Source: Bacteroides graminisolvens DSM 19988 = JCM 15093 (GTDB taxonomy: Bacteria > Bacteroidota > Bacteroidia > Bacteroidales > Bacteroidaceae). Taken from it: DNA of 64,000 nt. This document shows, in pieces, positions 35,497 through 44,777 of the stretch (position 1 is its first letter; every line of letters starts with the position of its first letter). The stretch lies in assembly GCF_000428125.1 (NCBI RefSeq), contig NZ_ATZI01000004.1, positions 124,001-188,000 on the forward strand, read 5' to 3'. The notes under the pieces are model-generated. The model had not been told where the DNA came from. It saw only the letters and a program-made list of their open reading frames with translations, and searched no databases. A program made the position numbers and the translations under genes.

Positions 35497-36429
35497 TTAT
35501 GAATTAGCCCAGCTTACTCGTTGCTGATCACCAATGATTTCGCGTACCTCATTTACGAGTTCATTGTCCATCTCTTCTTCAATCCAGGCAACATTCTTTT
35601 TTACGTTTTCGGGATTGGCTGTACTGAACAGTGTGGTGGTAACTCGCGGATTGTTAACAGAGAACTGCATCGCAAGCTTTTCTATGGGGTAGTTTTTCGC
35701 CTTACAATGTTCCATGGCTCTCTTGCATGCTTCAATTAAGGATACAGGGGCCGGATGCCAAGCGGGGACGCCTCTTTCGGATAGCATACCCATAGAGAGA
35801 GGAGAAGCGTTGATTATTCCGATTTCCTTTGATTCAAAATAGTCAAGAAAGTCTGCTAGCTTATCATCGCACAAGCAATAGTGACAGAAATTGAGTACAG
35901 ATTCCACTGTTCCGCTTGGAACATGATCAATTACCCATTTCAGGTTTTCAAGCTGCAGATCTGTTATTCCCACGTGTTTTACAATGCCTTGTTCGCGTAG
36001 CTCAACGAGCGCCGGTAATGTTTCGTTTACTATTTGGTTTAGATCAGCAAATTCAATATCGTGCACATTGATTAAATCAATGTAGTCAATATTCAAACGA
36101 TCCATGCTCTCATAAACGCTTTCTTTAGCACGTTTTGCCGAGTAATCCCAAGTGTTAACACCATCCTTACCATAACGTCCTACTTTAGTAGAAAGGTAAT
36201 AACTGTTACGAGGTATTTCTTTCAGTGCTTTTCCTAAAACTGTTTCGGCCTTGTAATGTCCGTAGTAAGGAGAAACATCAATGAAGTTCATACCCGTTTC
36301 AATGGCGGTAAATACGCTTTGTATTGCCTCTTTTTCTTTAATGTCGTGGAATACTCCCCCAAGTGAAGAAGCTCCGAAACTAAGAGATGAAACTTTCATC
36401 CCGGTTTTGCCGATCTCACGGTATTGCAT
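35497..36429 (-). CDS. Aldo-keto reductase, L-galactose/L-fucose 1-dehydrogenase type
   Basis: A 310-residue aldo-keto reductase with tetrad Asp51, Tyr56, Lys82 and His123. Several stretches resemble plant L-galactose dehydrogenase as I remember it: 'LSFGASSLGGVF', 'FIDVSPYYG', 'HDIEFADLNQIVNETLPAL', 'SPLSMGMLSERGVPAWHPA'. The related bacterial enzymes oxidise L-fucose or L-galactose at C1 to the lactone. It is the first gene of the operon, 11 bp before the lactonase gene, and is divergent from a LacI regulator. L-fucose and L-galactose cannot be distinguished from sequence; see the pathway finding. Confidence 0.85.
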   Translation of the reverse strand: MQYREIGKTGMKVSSLSFGASSLGGVFHDIKEKEAIQSVFTAIETGMNFIDVSPYYGHYKAETVLGKALKEIPRNSYYLSTKVGRYGKDGVNTWDYSAKRAKESVYESMDRLNIDYIDLINVHDIEFADLNQIVNETLPALVELREQGIVKHVGITDLQLENLKWVIDHVPSGTVESVLNFCHYCLCDDKLADFLDYFESKEIGIINASPLSMGMLSERGVPAWHPAPVSLIEACKRAMEHCKAKNYPIEKLAMQFSVNNPRVTTTLFSTANPENVKKNVAWIEEEMDNELVNEVREIIGDQQRVSWANS

Positions 36430-36460
36430 ATTTAAAGTATTTATGGGTTTCTAATTAAGG

Positions 36461-36468
36461 CAAATGTA
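36461..36468 (-). promoter_or_regulatory. -7 box of the sugar-oxidation operon
   Basis: On the minus strand 36468-36461 reads TACATTTG, matching TAnnTTTG. Initiation would be near 36454, about 25 nt before the aldo-keto reductase ATG at 36429. No -33 TTTG at proper spacing. Confidence 0.45.
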
Positions 36469-36511
36469 TGAAGTAAACCGTTTGAGGCTCATGTAAGCAG
36501 GTTAAAAACTA

Positions 36512-36544
36512 ACGTAATGGTTTACGTAAAAAAAAATAACGTAA
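36512..36544. promoter_or_regulatory. Probable LacI operator between divergent promoters
   Basis: ACGTAA (36512-36517), 4-nt spacer, TTACGT (36522-36527) is a perfect 16-bp palindrome, and a further half-site AACGTAA lies at 36538-36544. It sits in the 166-bp divergent region between the aldo-keto reductase operon and the lacI-type gene, where an autoregulated LacI repressor would bind. A wider inverted pair GTAAACC (36472-36478) / GGTTTAC (36519-36525) overlaps it. Confidence 0.5.
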
Positions 36545-36595
36545 TATGCTTTCCGAAATATAAATGGAAATGTTTTCTTTGCATAGAATATAGAA

Positions 36596-37642
36596 ATGAT
36601 GCCGAATATGAAAAGTCAGAAACATACGTCACTCAAAGATATAGCTCAGGCATTGGGTGTATCTGTTCCTACTGTGTCGAGAGCTTTGAAGGACAGTCCT
36701 GATATCAGTAGAGCCCTTTGTGAAAAAGCTAAATGGATGGCACGGGAGATGAATTATCGCCCAAATCCTTTTGCACTAAGTCTTCGGAAAAATGCACCAC
36801 GTATTATTGGGGTTGTGGTTCCTGATATTGTTACGCATTTCTTTGCTTCGATATTGAATGGGATAGAAAATATGGCAGTTAAGAATGGTTATTTTGTAAT
36901 TATCACCACGTCGCACGAGTCATACGAACATGAAAAAAGAAATGTGGAGAACTTGGTGAATATGAGAGTAGAAGGTATTATTGCATGTTTATCTCAGGAA
37001 ACAACGGATTATACCCACTTTGCCGAGCTGAAAGATATTAATATGCCTCTTATTATGTTCGATCGTGTTTGTTTGACGGATCAATTCTCTTCAGTAGTTG
37101 CCGATGGAGAACATTCTGCACAAATGGCAACCCAGCATTTACTTGATAACGGATGCAAGCGTGTGGCGTTTATAGGAGGAGCCAATCATCTCGACATTGT
37201 TAAAAGAAGAAAGCATGGTTATTTAGAGGCATTGCGGAATAACAAGATACCGATTGAAAAAGAGCTGGTCGTTTGCCGGAAGATCGATTACGAAGAGGGG
37301 AAAATTGCAGCTCAGACTCTTTTAGCATTACCAAATCCTCCTGATGCGATTCTGGCTATGAATGATACATTGGCTTTTGCGGCAATTGAAGTAATTAAAA
37401 GCCACGGTCTTCGTGTTCCTAATGATATAGCATTGATTGGCTATACAGATGAGCAACATGCCAACTATATTGAGCCCAAACTTTCTGCTGTTTCGCATCA
37501 GACTTATGAAATGGGTGAGACAGCTTGTCTGTTGTTGATTGATCAGATAAGAGGCGATAAGGCCATTCGGCAAGTTATGATTCCTACGCATTTACAGATA
37601 AGAGAAAGCAGCATAAAGAATAAGCTGGATTTCAATAAATAA
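36596..37642 (+). CDS. LacI-family transcriptional regulator
   Basis: A 348-residue regulator with the N-terminal LacI helix-turn-helix ('TSLKDIAQALGVSVPTVSRA', residues about 9-30), the hinge helix 'NYRPNPFALSLRK', and a periplasmic-binding-protein-like effector domain ('IIGVVVPDIVTHFFASILNG', 'CKRVAFIGGANHLDIVKRR', 'PPDAILAMNDTLAFAAIEV'). Alternative starts at 36599 and 36608 would lose only a few residues. It is divergent from the oxidation operon and most likely controls it in response to the sugar or an intermediate. It also lies directly upstream of the xylan PUL, where an ACGTAA-containing palindrome occurs (37687-37696). Confidence 0.9.
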   Translation: MMPNMKSQKHTSLKDIAQALGVSVPTVSRALKDSPDISRALCEKAKWMAREMNYRPNPFALSLRKNAPRIIGVVVPDIVTHFFASILNGIENMAVKNGYFVIITTSHESYEHEKRNVENLVNMRVEGIIACLSQETTDYTHFAELKDINMPLIMFDRVCLTDQFSSVVADGEHSAQMATQHLLDNGCKRVAFIGGANHLDIVKRRKHGYLEALRNNKIPIEKELVVCRKIDYEEGKIAAQTLLALPNPPDAILAMNDTLAFAAIEVIKSHGLRVPNDIALIGYTDEQHANYIEPKLSAVSHQTYEMGETACLLLIDQIRGDKAIRQVMIPTHLQIRESSIKNKLDFNK

Positions 37643-37686
37643 AACAGGAATGGACTAAATGATTGATTTACAGAGTTTTAACTATA

Positions 37687-37738
37687 GTTACGTAACATGT
37701 GCTAATGATAATGTAACATAAAAAATCATTCTGTAACA
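37687..37738 (+). promoter_or_regulatory. Array of three GTAACA motifs upstream of the xylan PUL
   Basis: GTAACA occurs on the plus strand at 37692-37697, 37713-37718 and 37733-37738, with start-to-start spacing 21 and 20 bp, about two helical turns. The first copy overlaps the palindrome GTTACGTAAC (37687-37696). The array lies upstream of a consensus promoter at 37765-37797, where an activator would bind. An equivalent array stands at 59356-59403 before the other operon of this PUL. Confidence 0.6.
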
Positions 37739-37764
37739 CCTCTTTAAATTCGTGTATCATCTTT

Positions 37765-37797
37765 TTTGAATCTCTTAAAAAAGGTATTATACTTTTG
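37765..37797 (+). promoter_or_regulatory. Promoter of the xylan PUL operon
   Basis: TTTG at 37765-37768, 21 nt, then TACTTTTG at 37790-37797, matching the Bacteroidetes consensus. Initiation near 37803 gives a leader of about 66 nt before the GH43 ATG at 37869. Confidence 0.55.
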
Positions 37798-37868
37798 TGC
37801 TTCGAATGTGTAGCCCTTCTGGACTGCGCAAAGATTTAAGGTTACTAATAAGCCATATTCGAAGTACT

Positions 37869-39605
37869 ATGAAGAATAAACAATCTCTGAAATTAAGGTC
37901 GGCTGTGCTGTTGTCAGCATGTGTATTAGGTTTTTACACGGTATCATGCAGCTCTTTGCATAAGGACAAGGGTTTGCCGGTAATAGGCAAGTCGGTAGCA
38001 CTCTTCGATCATTTCAATTACAAAGGAGAAGATGATTTCTATGTTTCTAATCCTTTGCCAAGTGAAGACTCTTTCTACAATCCAATTTTACCGGGTTGGT
38101 ATTCTGATCCCAGTATTTGTACTAATGGTGAAGGAGATTATTTTCTGGCAACTTCTACGTTTTCCTACTTTCCGGGAGTTCCTCTTTTTCATAGTAAAGA
38201 TTTAGTGAACTGGAAACAAGTGAGTAACATCTTAAACAGACCATCACAATTGATGAATATGAAAGGTCAGCATGTGAGTGGTGGCATTTTTGCTCCGGCA
38301 ATAGAGTATAATCCTCACAATAAGACTTATTACATGATAACAACGAATGTGGGTGCCGGAAACTTTTTTGTGAAAACTCAAGATCCTTTTGGTGATTGGT
38401 CAGATCCTATTATGTTACCTGAGGTGACTGGTATTGACCCTTCTTTCTTTTTTGATGATAACGGAAAGGCTTATATTGTTAATAACGATGATGCACCCGA
38501 TAATAAACCGGAATATAGTGGGCATCGGACCATACGGGTGCAAGAATTTGATGTGCGTACTGACAAAACTGTTGGACCTCGTAAAGTATTGATAAATAAA
38601 GGCGCTCGCCCAGCTGATAAACCAATCTGGATTGAGGGACCACATCTTTATAAGATAAACGGGAGATATTTTCTGATGTCTGCCGAAGGAGGAACGAGCA
38701 ATTGGCATTCAGAAGTCATTTTTAGTGGCGATTCTCCGATGGGCACATTTACTCCGTGGAAAAATAATCCGATACTAACACAGCGGCATTTAGACCCTTC
38801 TCGTCCTAATCCGGTGACATGTGCCGGTCACGCAGATATAATTCAAACGAAAGAAGGTGACTGGTGGGCAGTGTTCTTGGCATGTCGCCCCATTAATAAT
38901 AAGTTTGAAAATTTAGGTCGTGAAACTTTTCTGATGCCTGTGAAGTGGAGTGAGGATGGTTTCCCCTATATGACTCAGGATGACGAATTAGTACCTCTAA
39001 TAGTAAACCGAAAAGGTGTGAAGCGCGAGAAAGAAGTTACTTTCGGTAATTTTGAACGCAATGATACATTTGATTCTACTGCACTAAGTCTGGATTGGAT
39101 GACGCTGCGTGCTCCTGCAATTGATTTGTATAATTTGGCTCAAACGCCGGGTTATTTAACTTTGAAATGTGCAAATATAAGTACTACTGAAAAAGATGTG
39201 CCTGCATATGTGTGTCGACGGATACAACACCATAAATTTGAATGTGATACACGTATGCTCTTCAATCCTTTTGATGATAAAGAAAAGGCAGGTCTACTAT
39301 TATTTAAAGATGAATCACATCAATATTTCCTTTGCGTTGAGAAAGTGGGCGGTACTAAGCATATCTCTCTCAAATGGATTGGTGAATCTGAGAATAAAAC
39401 ATTGTATAGCCATAAAATAGATGATGAAATAACTGCAATAGACTTGAAAGTGATTTCAAGAGGTACCCATTTTGACTTTTATTACTCATCGGATCAAATC
39501 AATTGGAAATTATTATGTAAGAATATTGATGCCACGTATCTGTCAACTGCCACAGCAGGAGGATTTACCGGCACTACTATTGGCTTATATGCTACTTGTA
39601 AATAA
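37869..39605 (+). CDS. GH43 lipoprotein (beta-xylosidase/arabinofuranosidase) with C-terminal beta-sandwich
   Basis: The start at 37869 begins a lipoprotein signal with Cys27 (YTVSCSSLH) and gives 578 residues; the predicted promoter lies inside the longer open frame, which excludes the upstream start. The five-bladed propeller carries the GH43 triad: Asp80 (GWYSDPSI), Asp190 (TGIDPSFFF) and Glu256 (WIEGPHLY). A concanavalin-like C-terminal domain follows at about 390-578, as in xylan-active GH43 enzymes. It probably trims xylosyl or arabinosyl units from (arabino)xylan at the cell surface or in the periplasm. It is separated by 136 bp from the next gene but is probably co-transcribed with it. 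Confidence 0.88.
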   Translation: MKNKQSLKLRSAVLLSACVLGFYTVSCSSLHKDKGLPVIGKSVALFDHFNYKGEDDFYVSNPLPSEDSFYNPILPGWYSDPSICTNGEGDYFLATSTFSYFPGVPLFHSKDLVNWKQVSNILNRPSQLMNMKGQHVSGGIFAPAIEYNPHNKTYYMITTNVGAGNFFVKTQDPFGDWSDPIMLPEVTGIDPSFFFDDNGKAYIVNNDDAPDNKPEYSGHRTIRVQEFDVRTDKTVGPRKVLINKGARPADKPIWIEGPHLYKINGRYFLMSAEGGTSNWHSEVIFSGDSPMGTFTPWKNNPILTQRHLDPSRPNPVTCAGHADIIQTKEGDWWAVFLACRPINNKFENLGRETFLMPVKWSEDGFPYMTQDDELVPLIVNRKGVKREKEVTFGNFERNDTFDSTALSLDWMTLRAPAIDLYNLAQTPGYLTLKCANISTTEKDVPAYVCRRIQHHKFECDTRMLFNPFDDKEKAGLLLFKDESHQYFLCVEKVGGTKHISLKWIGESENKTLYSHKIDDEITAIDLKVISRGTHFDFYYSSDQINWKLLCKNIDATYLSTATAGGFTGTTIGLYATCK

Positions 39606-39713
39606 TTAAAATCATGTATTTTTTAATCTAAAAAAATGTACGCTTATGAAGGAAATGAATGATGGTAGTTAAATTATCTCTAGTTAATCTTTTAAAACAG
39701 TTATTGAATCTTC

Positions 39714-39742
39714 ACTAATAGTAAACTTAAACTAATAGTAAA
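39714..39742 (+). repeat. 12-bp direct repeat at the susC start codon
   Basis: ACTAATAGTAAA occurs at 39714-39725 and 39731-39742, the second copy supplying the A of the start codon. The repeats may bear on translation initiation or be chance in AT-rich DNA. No terminator or clear promoter is seen in 39606-39713. Confidence 0.5.
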
Positions 39743-42700
39743 TGAAAAATGTAGTAAAACAAATTCGAAAAATTCCCTTACTTGTTTTTTGCATGCTGTT
39801 GTACAGTTTGGCCATAACAGCGCAAACTGAAGTCATAGCAAAAGGAGTAGTCGTTGATGAAAACAACGAACCAATTATTGGAGCAAATATTGCGGTGAAA
39901 GGAAATAAATCAGTAGGTACCATAGCGGATCTAGATGGTAATTTCCAATTAAAAGTACCCAGCTCAAATTCAATTTTAGTAGTTTCATTCATTGGTATGA
40001 CAACCAAAGAAGTTAAAGTCGGGACTGCTAAATCCATTAAAATTGTCCTGCAAGCTGATAATGTACAGTTGCAAGAAGTAGTAGTAGTAGGTTTTGGCCA
40101 GCAGAAGAAGGCGTCAGTGGTAGGTGCCATTGCACAGACTAATTCGAAGGCATTGGAACGTACAGGTGGTGTAACAAGTTTAGGTCAGGCCTTGACCGGT
40201 AATTTGCCGGGTGTAGTAACTATGACTACCACTGGTAAACCGGGTGATGAAGACCCGAAAATTACTATTCGTGGCGTTACGTCGTGGAATAGCAGTGACC
40301 CGTTGGTACTTGTTGATGGTGTTGAACGCCCTATGAGTAATGTCGATATTAACTCGGTGGCTTCTATATCCGTATTAAAGGACGCCTCTGCAACAGCTGT
40401 GTTTGGTGTACGTGGTGCTAATGGTGTAATCTTGATTACCACTAAGCGAGGTGAAGAGGGTAAAGCTGTAATCAATATCAATGCTAGTACAACATTGAAG
40501 ACCTACTCTAAATTACCTGACATGATGGATTCCTATGATGCACTTGCGCTTCGTAATCAGGCTATAGAGAGTGAGTTGGCTTATCATCCTACTTCATGGA
40601 ATTACTACTTATCACAAGATAGATTAAATAAATATCGTTATCCGGCTAATCAAGCTGAGGCAGAACGTTACCCAAACATGGATTGGGTGGACTATCTGCT
40701 GAAAGATGTGGCTACATCGTACAATGCCAACGTAAACATCAGTGGTGGTACGAAGTTCGTGAAATATTTTGCTGCTGCCGATTTTGCTCATGAGGGTGAT
40801 ATTTATAAAAAAGTGACTAATACGAAAGGTTATGATCCGGGATTCAGCTACGACCGTATCAATGTACGTAGTAATCTTGATTTCAACTTGACAAAAACTA
40901 CGAAACTGCATGTCAATCTTTCAGGATCACACGCTGTGAAAAAGGCTACGCAGGGCCAATACGAGAATTTGGTTTGGAGTGCTTTCTATGGCATTTCTCC
41001 CGATTCTTTTGTGCCGGTATATAGTGATGGTACTTTTGGTTACTATTATCCCAATCCTACGCAAGCTGCCACAAACAGTTACGAAGACCTTAGTGTAAAC
41101 GGCATAGGTTATACTACCGACGATCGCTTGAATACCGATTTCACCTTAGAACAAGATTTAGGCTTTATACTGAAAGGTTTGAATGTACAGGCTAAATTGG
41201 CATTTGATAACGCTTTCCGTGAAACAGGTCGTGGTGTGGATGATACGAACGACTGGGAGAATGAGGCTCATAAGTGGATTGACCCAGAGACAGGTCTGGA
41301 ATATACAGATATTAAACCCGATGCTTTGTATAAGTTCGACTTTAAGAACAACAATGCTTGGAGAACCGGTGCGGGTACAGTTCAAAACTGGGCTACCTAC
41401 CGTCGTATGAACTACTCCGCACAATTGAACTACTCCAATAAATTTGGTGATCATACGGTAGGTGGTATGGGTAACTTCAGTCGCGAACAATATGCCACGG
41501 GTAGCGAACAGCCTCATTATCGTGAAAACTGGGTATTCCGTGGAACTTATGACTATGCGAGCCGCTATATGCTGGAATACAATGGTGCATACAATGGTTC
41601 TGAATTATTTGCCAAAGAAAACCGTTTTGCTTTCTTTAGTTCGGGTGCTATTGGATGGATGGTTTCAGAAGAACCTCTCGTAAAGAAACTGAATCTTAAA
41701 TGGCTGGATATGTTGAAGTTGCGTGCTTCTTATGGACAGATTGGAGATGATAATGTAAACGGACGTTGGCTTTATATGGATACTTGGAATAATGGCGGTA
41801 ACTATCGTCAGTCGTTGACGGGGGTTAATCCTGCTAAGAGTCCTTACATTTGGTGGCAACAAAGTCAATTAGGTAACAAAAACTTGCAATGGGAGGTGGC
41901 TACCAAACTTGATATTGCTGCTGATTTCGCCTTGTTTGGTGGGGTGATTTCAGGTTCGTTCGACTACTTTAAAGAGAAACGTTCTGATATTTTGGTTACC
42001 GGTGATAAACGTGCTGTTCCTTCATATTTTGGCGCTTCTGCTCCTGTAGCTAACCTTGGAAAAGTGGATAGTCAAGGATTTGAGTTTGACGTACGCTGGA
42101 ACAAACAATTAAACCGTGACTGGCGTCTTTGGGGTAACGCTTCTCTGACCCATGCCACTAGTAAAATTAAGGAAGCAGACGATCCGAAGCTGAAACCCGA
42201 CTATCAGAAAAAAGCTGATAAGGCTATTAATCAGAATTACTCGTATGTGGATCACGGTTACTACAATAGCTGGGATGAATTGTACGGTAGTACGGCCCAT
42301 GATGAATATGATAGCGGTCGTAAACCGGGTAATTATGTTATTCTTGACTACGATGCCGATGGAATCATTTCTGTGAATGATAATATCCCTTACGGTTTTA
42401 CCGGTACTCCTCAGAACACCATGAATCTTCAGGTTGGTTTCGACTATAAAGGCTGGAGTTTCTTTGTTCAGTTCTATAACGTGAACAACGTAAGCCGTTC
42501 TGTCGGGCTAAGAAGTTTAGGAGGTACACGTAATACTGCTTTTTATGAAGGCAGTTATTGGTCACCGAGCAATCAAAATGCAGATGTACCTTTGCCTCGT
42601 TGGCTAAACCAGACAAGCAGATATACCGACGGCACTCGCTTTCTCTTTGACGGCTCCTACACTCGTTTGAAGTATGCCGAGCTTTCATATACCTTCTCTG

Positions 42701-42870
42701 AGGAGAAGTGGCTGAAGGCGTCGGGACTGAGTAGCTTGAAATTGTTTGTTAACGGAAATAACCTCTTCTTATGGACCGACATGCCCGATGACCGTGAGTC
42801 GAATACCGGTGGAGCGAGTGCATACCCTACTCAACGTCGTTTCAATTTAGGTTTTAAAATCACACTTTAA
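39742..42870 (+). CDS. xusA: SusC-like TonB-dependent transporter (XusA-type)
   Basis: A 1042-residue outer-membrane transporter with signal peptide (to about Ala29), a carboxypeptidase-regulatory-like domain ('AKGVVVDENNEPIIGANIAV'), TonB box region 'LQEVVVVGFGQQKKASVVG', plug ('IRGVTSWNSSDPLVLVDG', 'GVRGANGVILITTKRG') and a barrel ending in an aromatic-hydrophobic strand (NLGFKITL). Its place as first of two tandem SusC/SusD pairs, followed by a surface lipoprotein and a CBM-containing GH10, matches the conserved xus cluster described in gut and rumen Bacteroidetes. Cargo is thus xylo-oligosaccharides. The symbol rests on this synteny, not on a database match. Confidence 0.9.
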   Translation: MKNVVKQIRKIPLLVFCMLLYSLAITAQTEVIAKGVVVDENNEPIIGANIAVKGNKSVGTIADLDGNFQLKVPSSNSILVVSFIGMTTKEVKVGTAKSIKIVLQADNVQLQEVVVVGFGQQKKASVVGAIAQTNSKALERTGGVTSLGQALTGNLPGVVTMTTTGKPGDEDPKITIRGVTSWNSSDPLVLVDGVERPMSNVDINSVASISVLKDASATAVFGVRGANGVILITTKRGEEGKAVININASTTLKTYSKLPDMMDSYDALALRNQAIESELAYHPTSWNYYLSQDRLNKYRYPANQAEAERYPNMDWVDYLLKDVATSYNANVNISGGTKFVKYFAAADFAHEGDIYKKVTNTKGYDPGFSYDRINVRSNLDFNLTKTTKLHVNLSGSHAVKKATQGQYENLVWSAFYGISPDSFVPVYSDGTFGYYYPNPTQAATNSYEDLSVNGIGYTTDDRLNTDFTLEQDLGFILKGLNVQAKLAFDNAFRETGRGVDDTNDWENEAHKWIDPETGLEYTDIKPDALYKFDFKNNNAWRTGAGTVQNWATYRRMNYSAQLNYSNKFGDHTVGGMGNFSREQYATGSEQPHYRENWVFRGTYDYASRYMLEYNGAYNGSELFAKENRFAFFSSGAIGWMVSEEPLVKKLNLKWLDMLKLRASYGQIGDDNVNGRWLYMDTWNNGGNYRQSLTGVNPAKSPYIWWQQSQLGNKNLQWEVATKLDIAADFALFGGVISGSFDYFKEKRSDILVTGDKRAVPSYFGASAPVANLGKVDSQGFEFDVRWNKQLNRDWRLWGNASLTHATSKIKEADDPKLKPDYQKKADKAINQNYSYVDHGYYNSWDELYGSTAHDEYDSGRKPGNYVILDYDADGIISVNDNIPYGFTGTPQNTMNLQVGFDYKGWSFFVQFYNVNNVSRSVGLRSLGGTRNTAFYEGSYWSPSNQNADVPLPRWLNQTSRYTDGTRFLFDGSYTRLKYAELSYTFSEEKWLKASGLSSLKLFVNGNNLFLWTDMPDDRESNTGGASAYPTQRRFNLGFKITL

Positions 42871-42882
42871 TTTGAAAGCAAG

Positions 42883-44748
42883 ATGAAAAATAAGATTATT
42901 TACATACTTACCGTATTCTTCTTTTCGGGCTTCACGTTTACTTCGTGTACTGATTACTTGGATAGGGACTCGGACTCTGTACTATCCGAAGAAGATGCGT
43001 TTAAGAACTTCAACAACTTCCAGGGATTTGTAGAAGTGATGTATAACGTTATCCCTGATATAGCTAAACATAACTGGGTAAGTTCTTTTAACTGGGGAGA
43101 TGATGAGGTCATAACTACGGGAAATGGTGAATATTTGATGGGTTATGCCATTGATGGTGGTAACTATCGTAGCTATATTAATAAAGGTGATTGTTTTTTA
43201 GATAGAAGCTGGAAAGTGGATGGGGACCGTTTTGCAAAATCTTTATGGGGTGGTAGTTGGTATGCCATTCGTCAGGCCAATATTGGTCTTGAAGCTTTAC
43301 AGAAAGGCTTATTGAAGGATGCCACACAGGAAGAACGCAATTTTATAGAAGGTCAGCTGTACTTTTTCCGTGCTTGGTTCTACTTCCAGCTTACAACTTA
43401 TTGGGGTGGTTTGCCCTATATAGAAAGTGTTCTCGCTTCTGATGCACAATTTAACTTACCGCGTGAAAGTTATCAAGAGAACGCTGAAAAAATGGCAGCT
43501 GACTTTCAGCGTGCTGCTGATTTGCTTCCAATTGACTGGGACAATACCCCTGCAGGTAGTCGTACGAAAGGAAACAATGCTTTTCGTCCTAACAAGATTT
43601 GGGCACTCTCATATTTAGGCAAGTGCTTGCTCTATGCCGGTAGCCCTTTGATGCAGAATGGTGGTGAAAACGACAATCGTTCATATAATGCTGATTATTG
43701 CAAACGTGCAGCCGATGCTTTGGGTAAGGTACTTACTATGGTTGAGGGCGGTCAAACTCAATACGCTTTGGTTAGCTTTGATAAATACAGCACACTATTT
43801 TATACCAAAGAACAGAACTGGCTGATGCCGGGTGGTACGGAGGCCATTATGCGTAGCCCTACGTACGGTGCGGATTCTTATTGGCGTCAGATGAACTCTT
43901 ATCAACTTTCATACATTTGTGATGGTGATGGTATTATTTTATGTCCTGCTGCTAACTATGTAAACTATTTTGGTATGGCAAATGGATTGCCGCTTAATGA
44001 CTCCAACTCAGGATTCAGTAATTCACAACCTTGGAAGGATCGCGATCCACGTTTCTACAATAACTTTATTTACGATGGTGTGAAGATGATTAAGGCTCCA
44101 TCGGCTGAACGTAAAAGATACCAGTACGCCAATCTTTACGAAGGAGGTAACAGTTCCGATAGCCCTAGTAAAACCAGCCGTACCGGTTATTTCAATTACA
44201 AATTCATTCCGTTAGGAGCTAATAAGGATGATTCGGATTATGGATATGGCAAGGCAACACACCTCCATTTATCTTGGTTGCGTTTGGCAGAAGTCTACTT
44301 GCTTTATGCCGAAGCTGCTGCCCAAGGCTATGGTTCACCTACCGGCAAGTCTCCTACTTTCACAAAGAATGCCATAGAAGCAGTCAACGTAATTCGTGAA
44401 CGGGCAGGTGTAAGTGGTGTAGCCGACAGTTACACCAGTGACTTGGAAAAATTTATGGGTGAAGTTCGTCGTGAGCGTGCCGTTGAACTGGCCTACGAAG
44501 GGCATCGTTTCAACGACTTACGTCGCTGGAAATTATTGACCGTGTATCCTTATAATATTAAGACTACGCAAAAATTTGACCGTGCGGAGGCGTTCAATCC
44601 CGAAACCAACCCTAAAGAACGCAAGGTTGTTAACTTCCGTGAAGAGATTGTGACACAGCGTAACCTTTCAGGCAAACACTATTGGTTACCGTTCAAGACA
44701 GACGATGTAACGATGTATCCGGAGTTTAATCAAAATCCCGGTTGGTAA
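42883..44748 (+). CDS. xusB: SusD-like lipoprotein (XusB-type)
   Basis: A 621-residue lipoprotein (Cys22, TFTSCTDYLDRDSD). SusD-fold segments are 'IEGQLYFFRAWFYFQLTTYW', 'RLAEVYLLYAEAAAQGYG' and 'RRERAVELAYEGHRFNDLRR'. It pairs with the transporter 12 bp upstream as the lid and glycan-binding subunit. At over 600 residues it is longer than the first-PUL SusD, as is usual for xylan-type partners. The last segment ends in 'YPEFNQNPGW', the typical C-terminal NPGW. Confidence 0.92.
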   Translation: MKNKIIYILTVFFFSGFTFTSCTDYLDRDSDSVLSEEDAFKNFNNFQGFVEVMYNVIPDIAKHNWVSSFNWGDDEVITTGNGEYLMGYAIDGGNYRSYINKGDCFLDRSWKVDGDRFAKSLWGGSWYAIRQANIGLEALQKGLLKDATQEERNFIEGQLYFFRAWFYFQLTTYWGGLPYIESVLASDAQFNLPRESYQENAEKMAADFQRAADLLPIDWDNTPAGSRTKGNNAFRPNKIWALSYLGKCLLYAGSPLMQNGGENDNRSYNADYCKRAADALGKVLTMVEGGQTQYALVSFDKYSTLFYTKEQNWLMPGGTEAIMRSPTYGADSYWRQMNSYQLSYICDGDGIILCPAANYVNYFGMANGLPLNDSNSGFSNSQPWKDRDPRFYNNFIYDGVKMIKAPSAERKRYQYANLYEGGNSSDSPSKTSRTGYFNYKFIPLGANKDDSDYGYGKATHLHLSWLRLAEVYLLYAEAAAQGYGSPTGKSPTFTKNAIEAVNVIRERAGVSGVADSYTSDLEKFMGEVRRERAVELAYEGHRFNDLRRWKLLTVYPYNIKTTQKFDRAEAFNPETNPKERKVVNFREEIVTQRNLSGKHYWLPFKTDDVTMYPEFNQNPGW

Positions 44749-44777
44749 TGGTTTTATTAACGTAAAAACTATAAAAA

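Noticed and set aside
36517..36702. A 61-codon frame overlapping the start of the LacI gene
   Set aside because: Out of frame with the clear LacI helix-turn-helix and covers the operator region.
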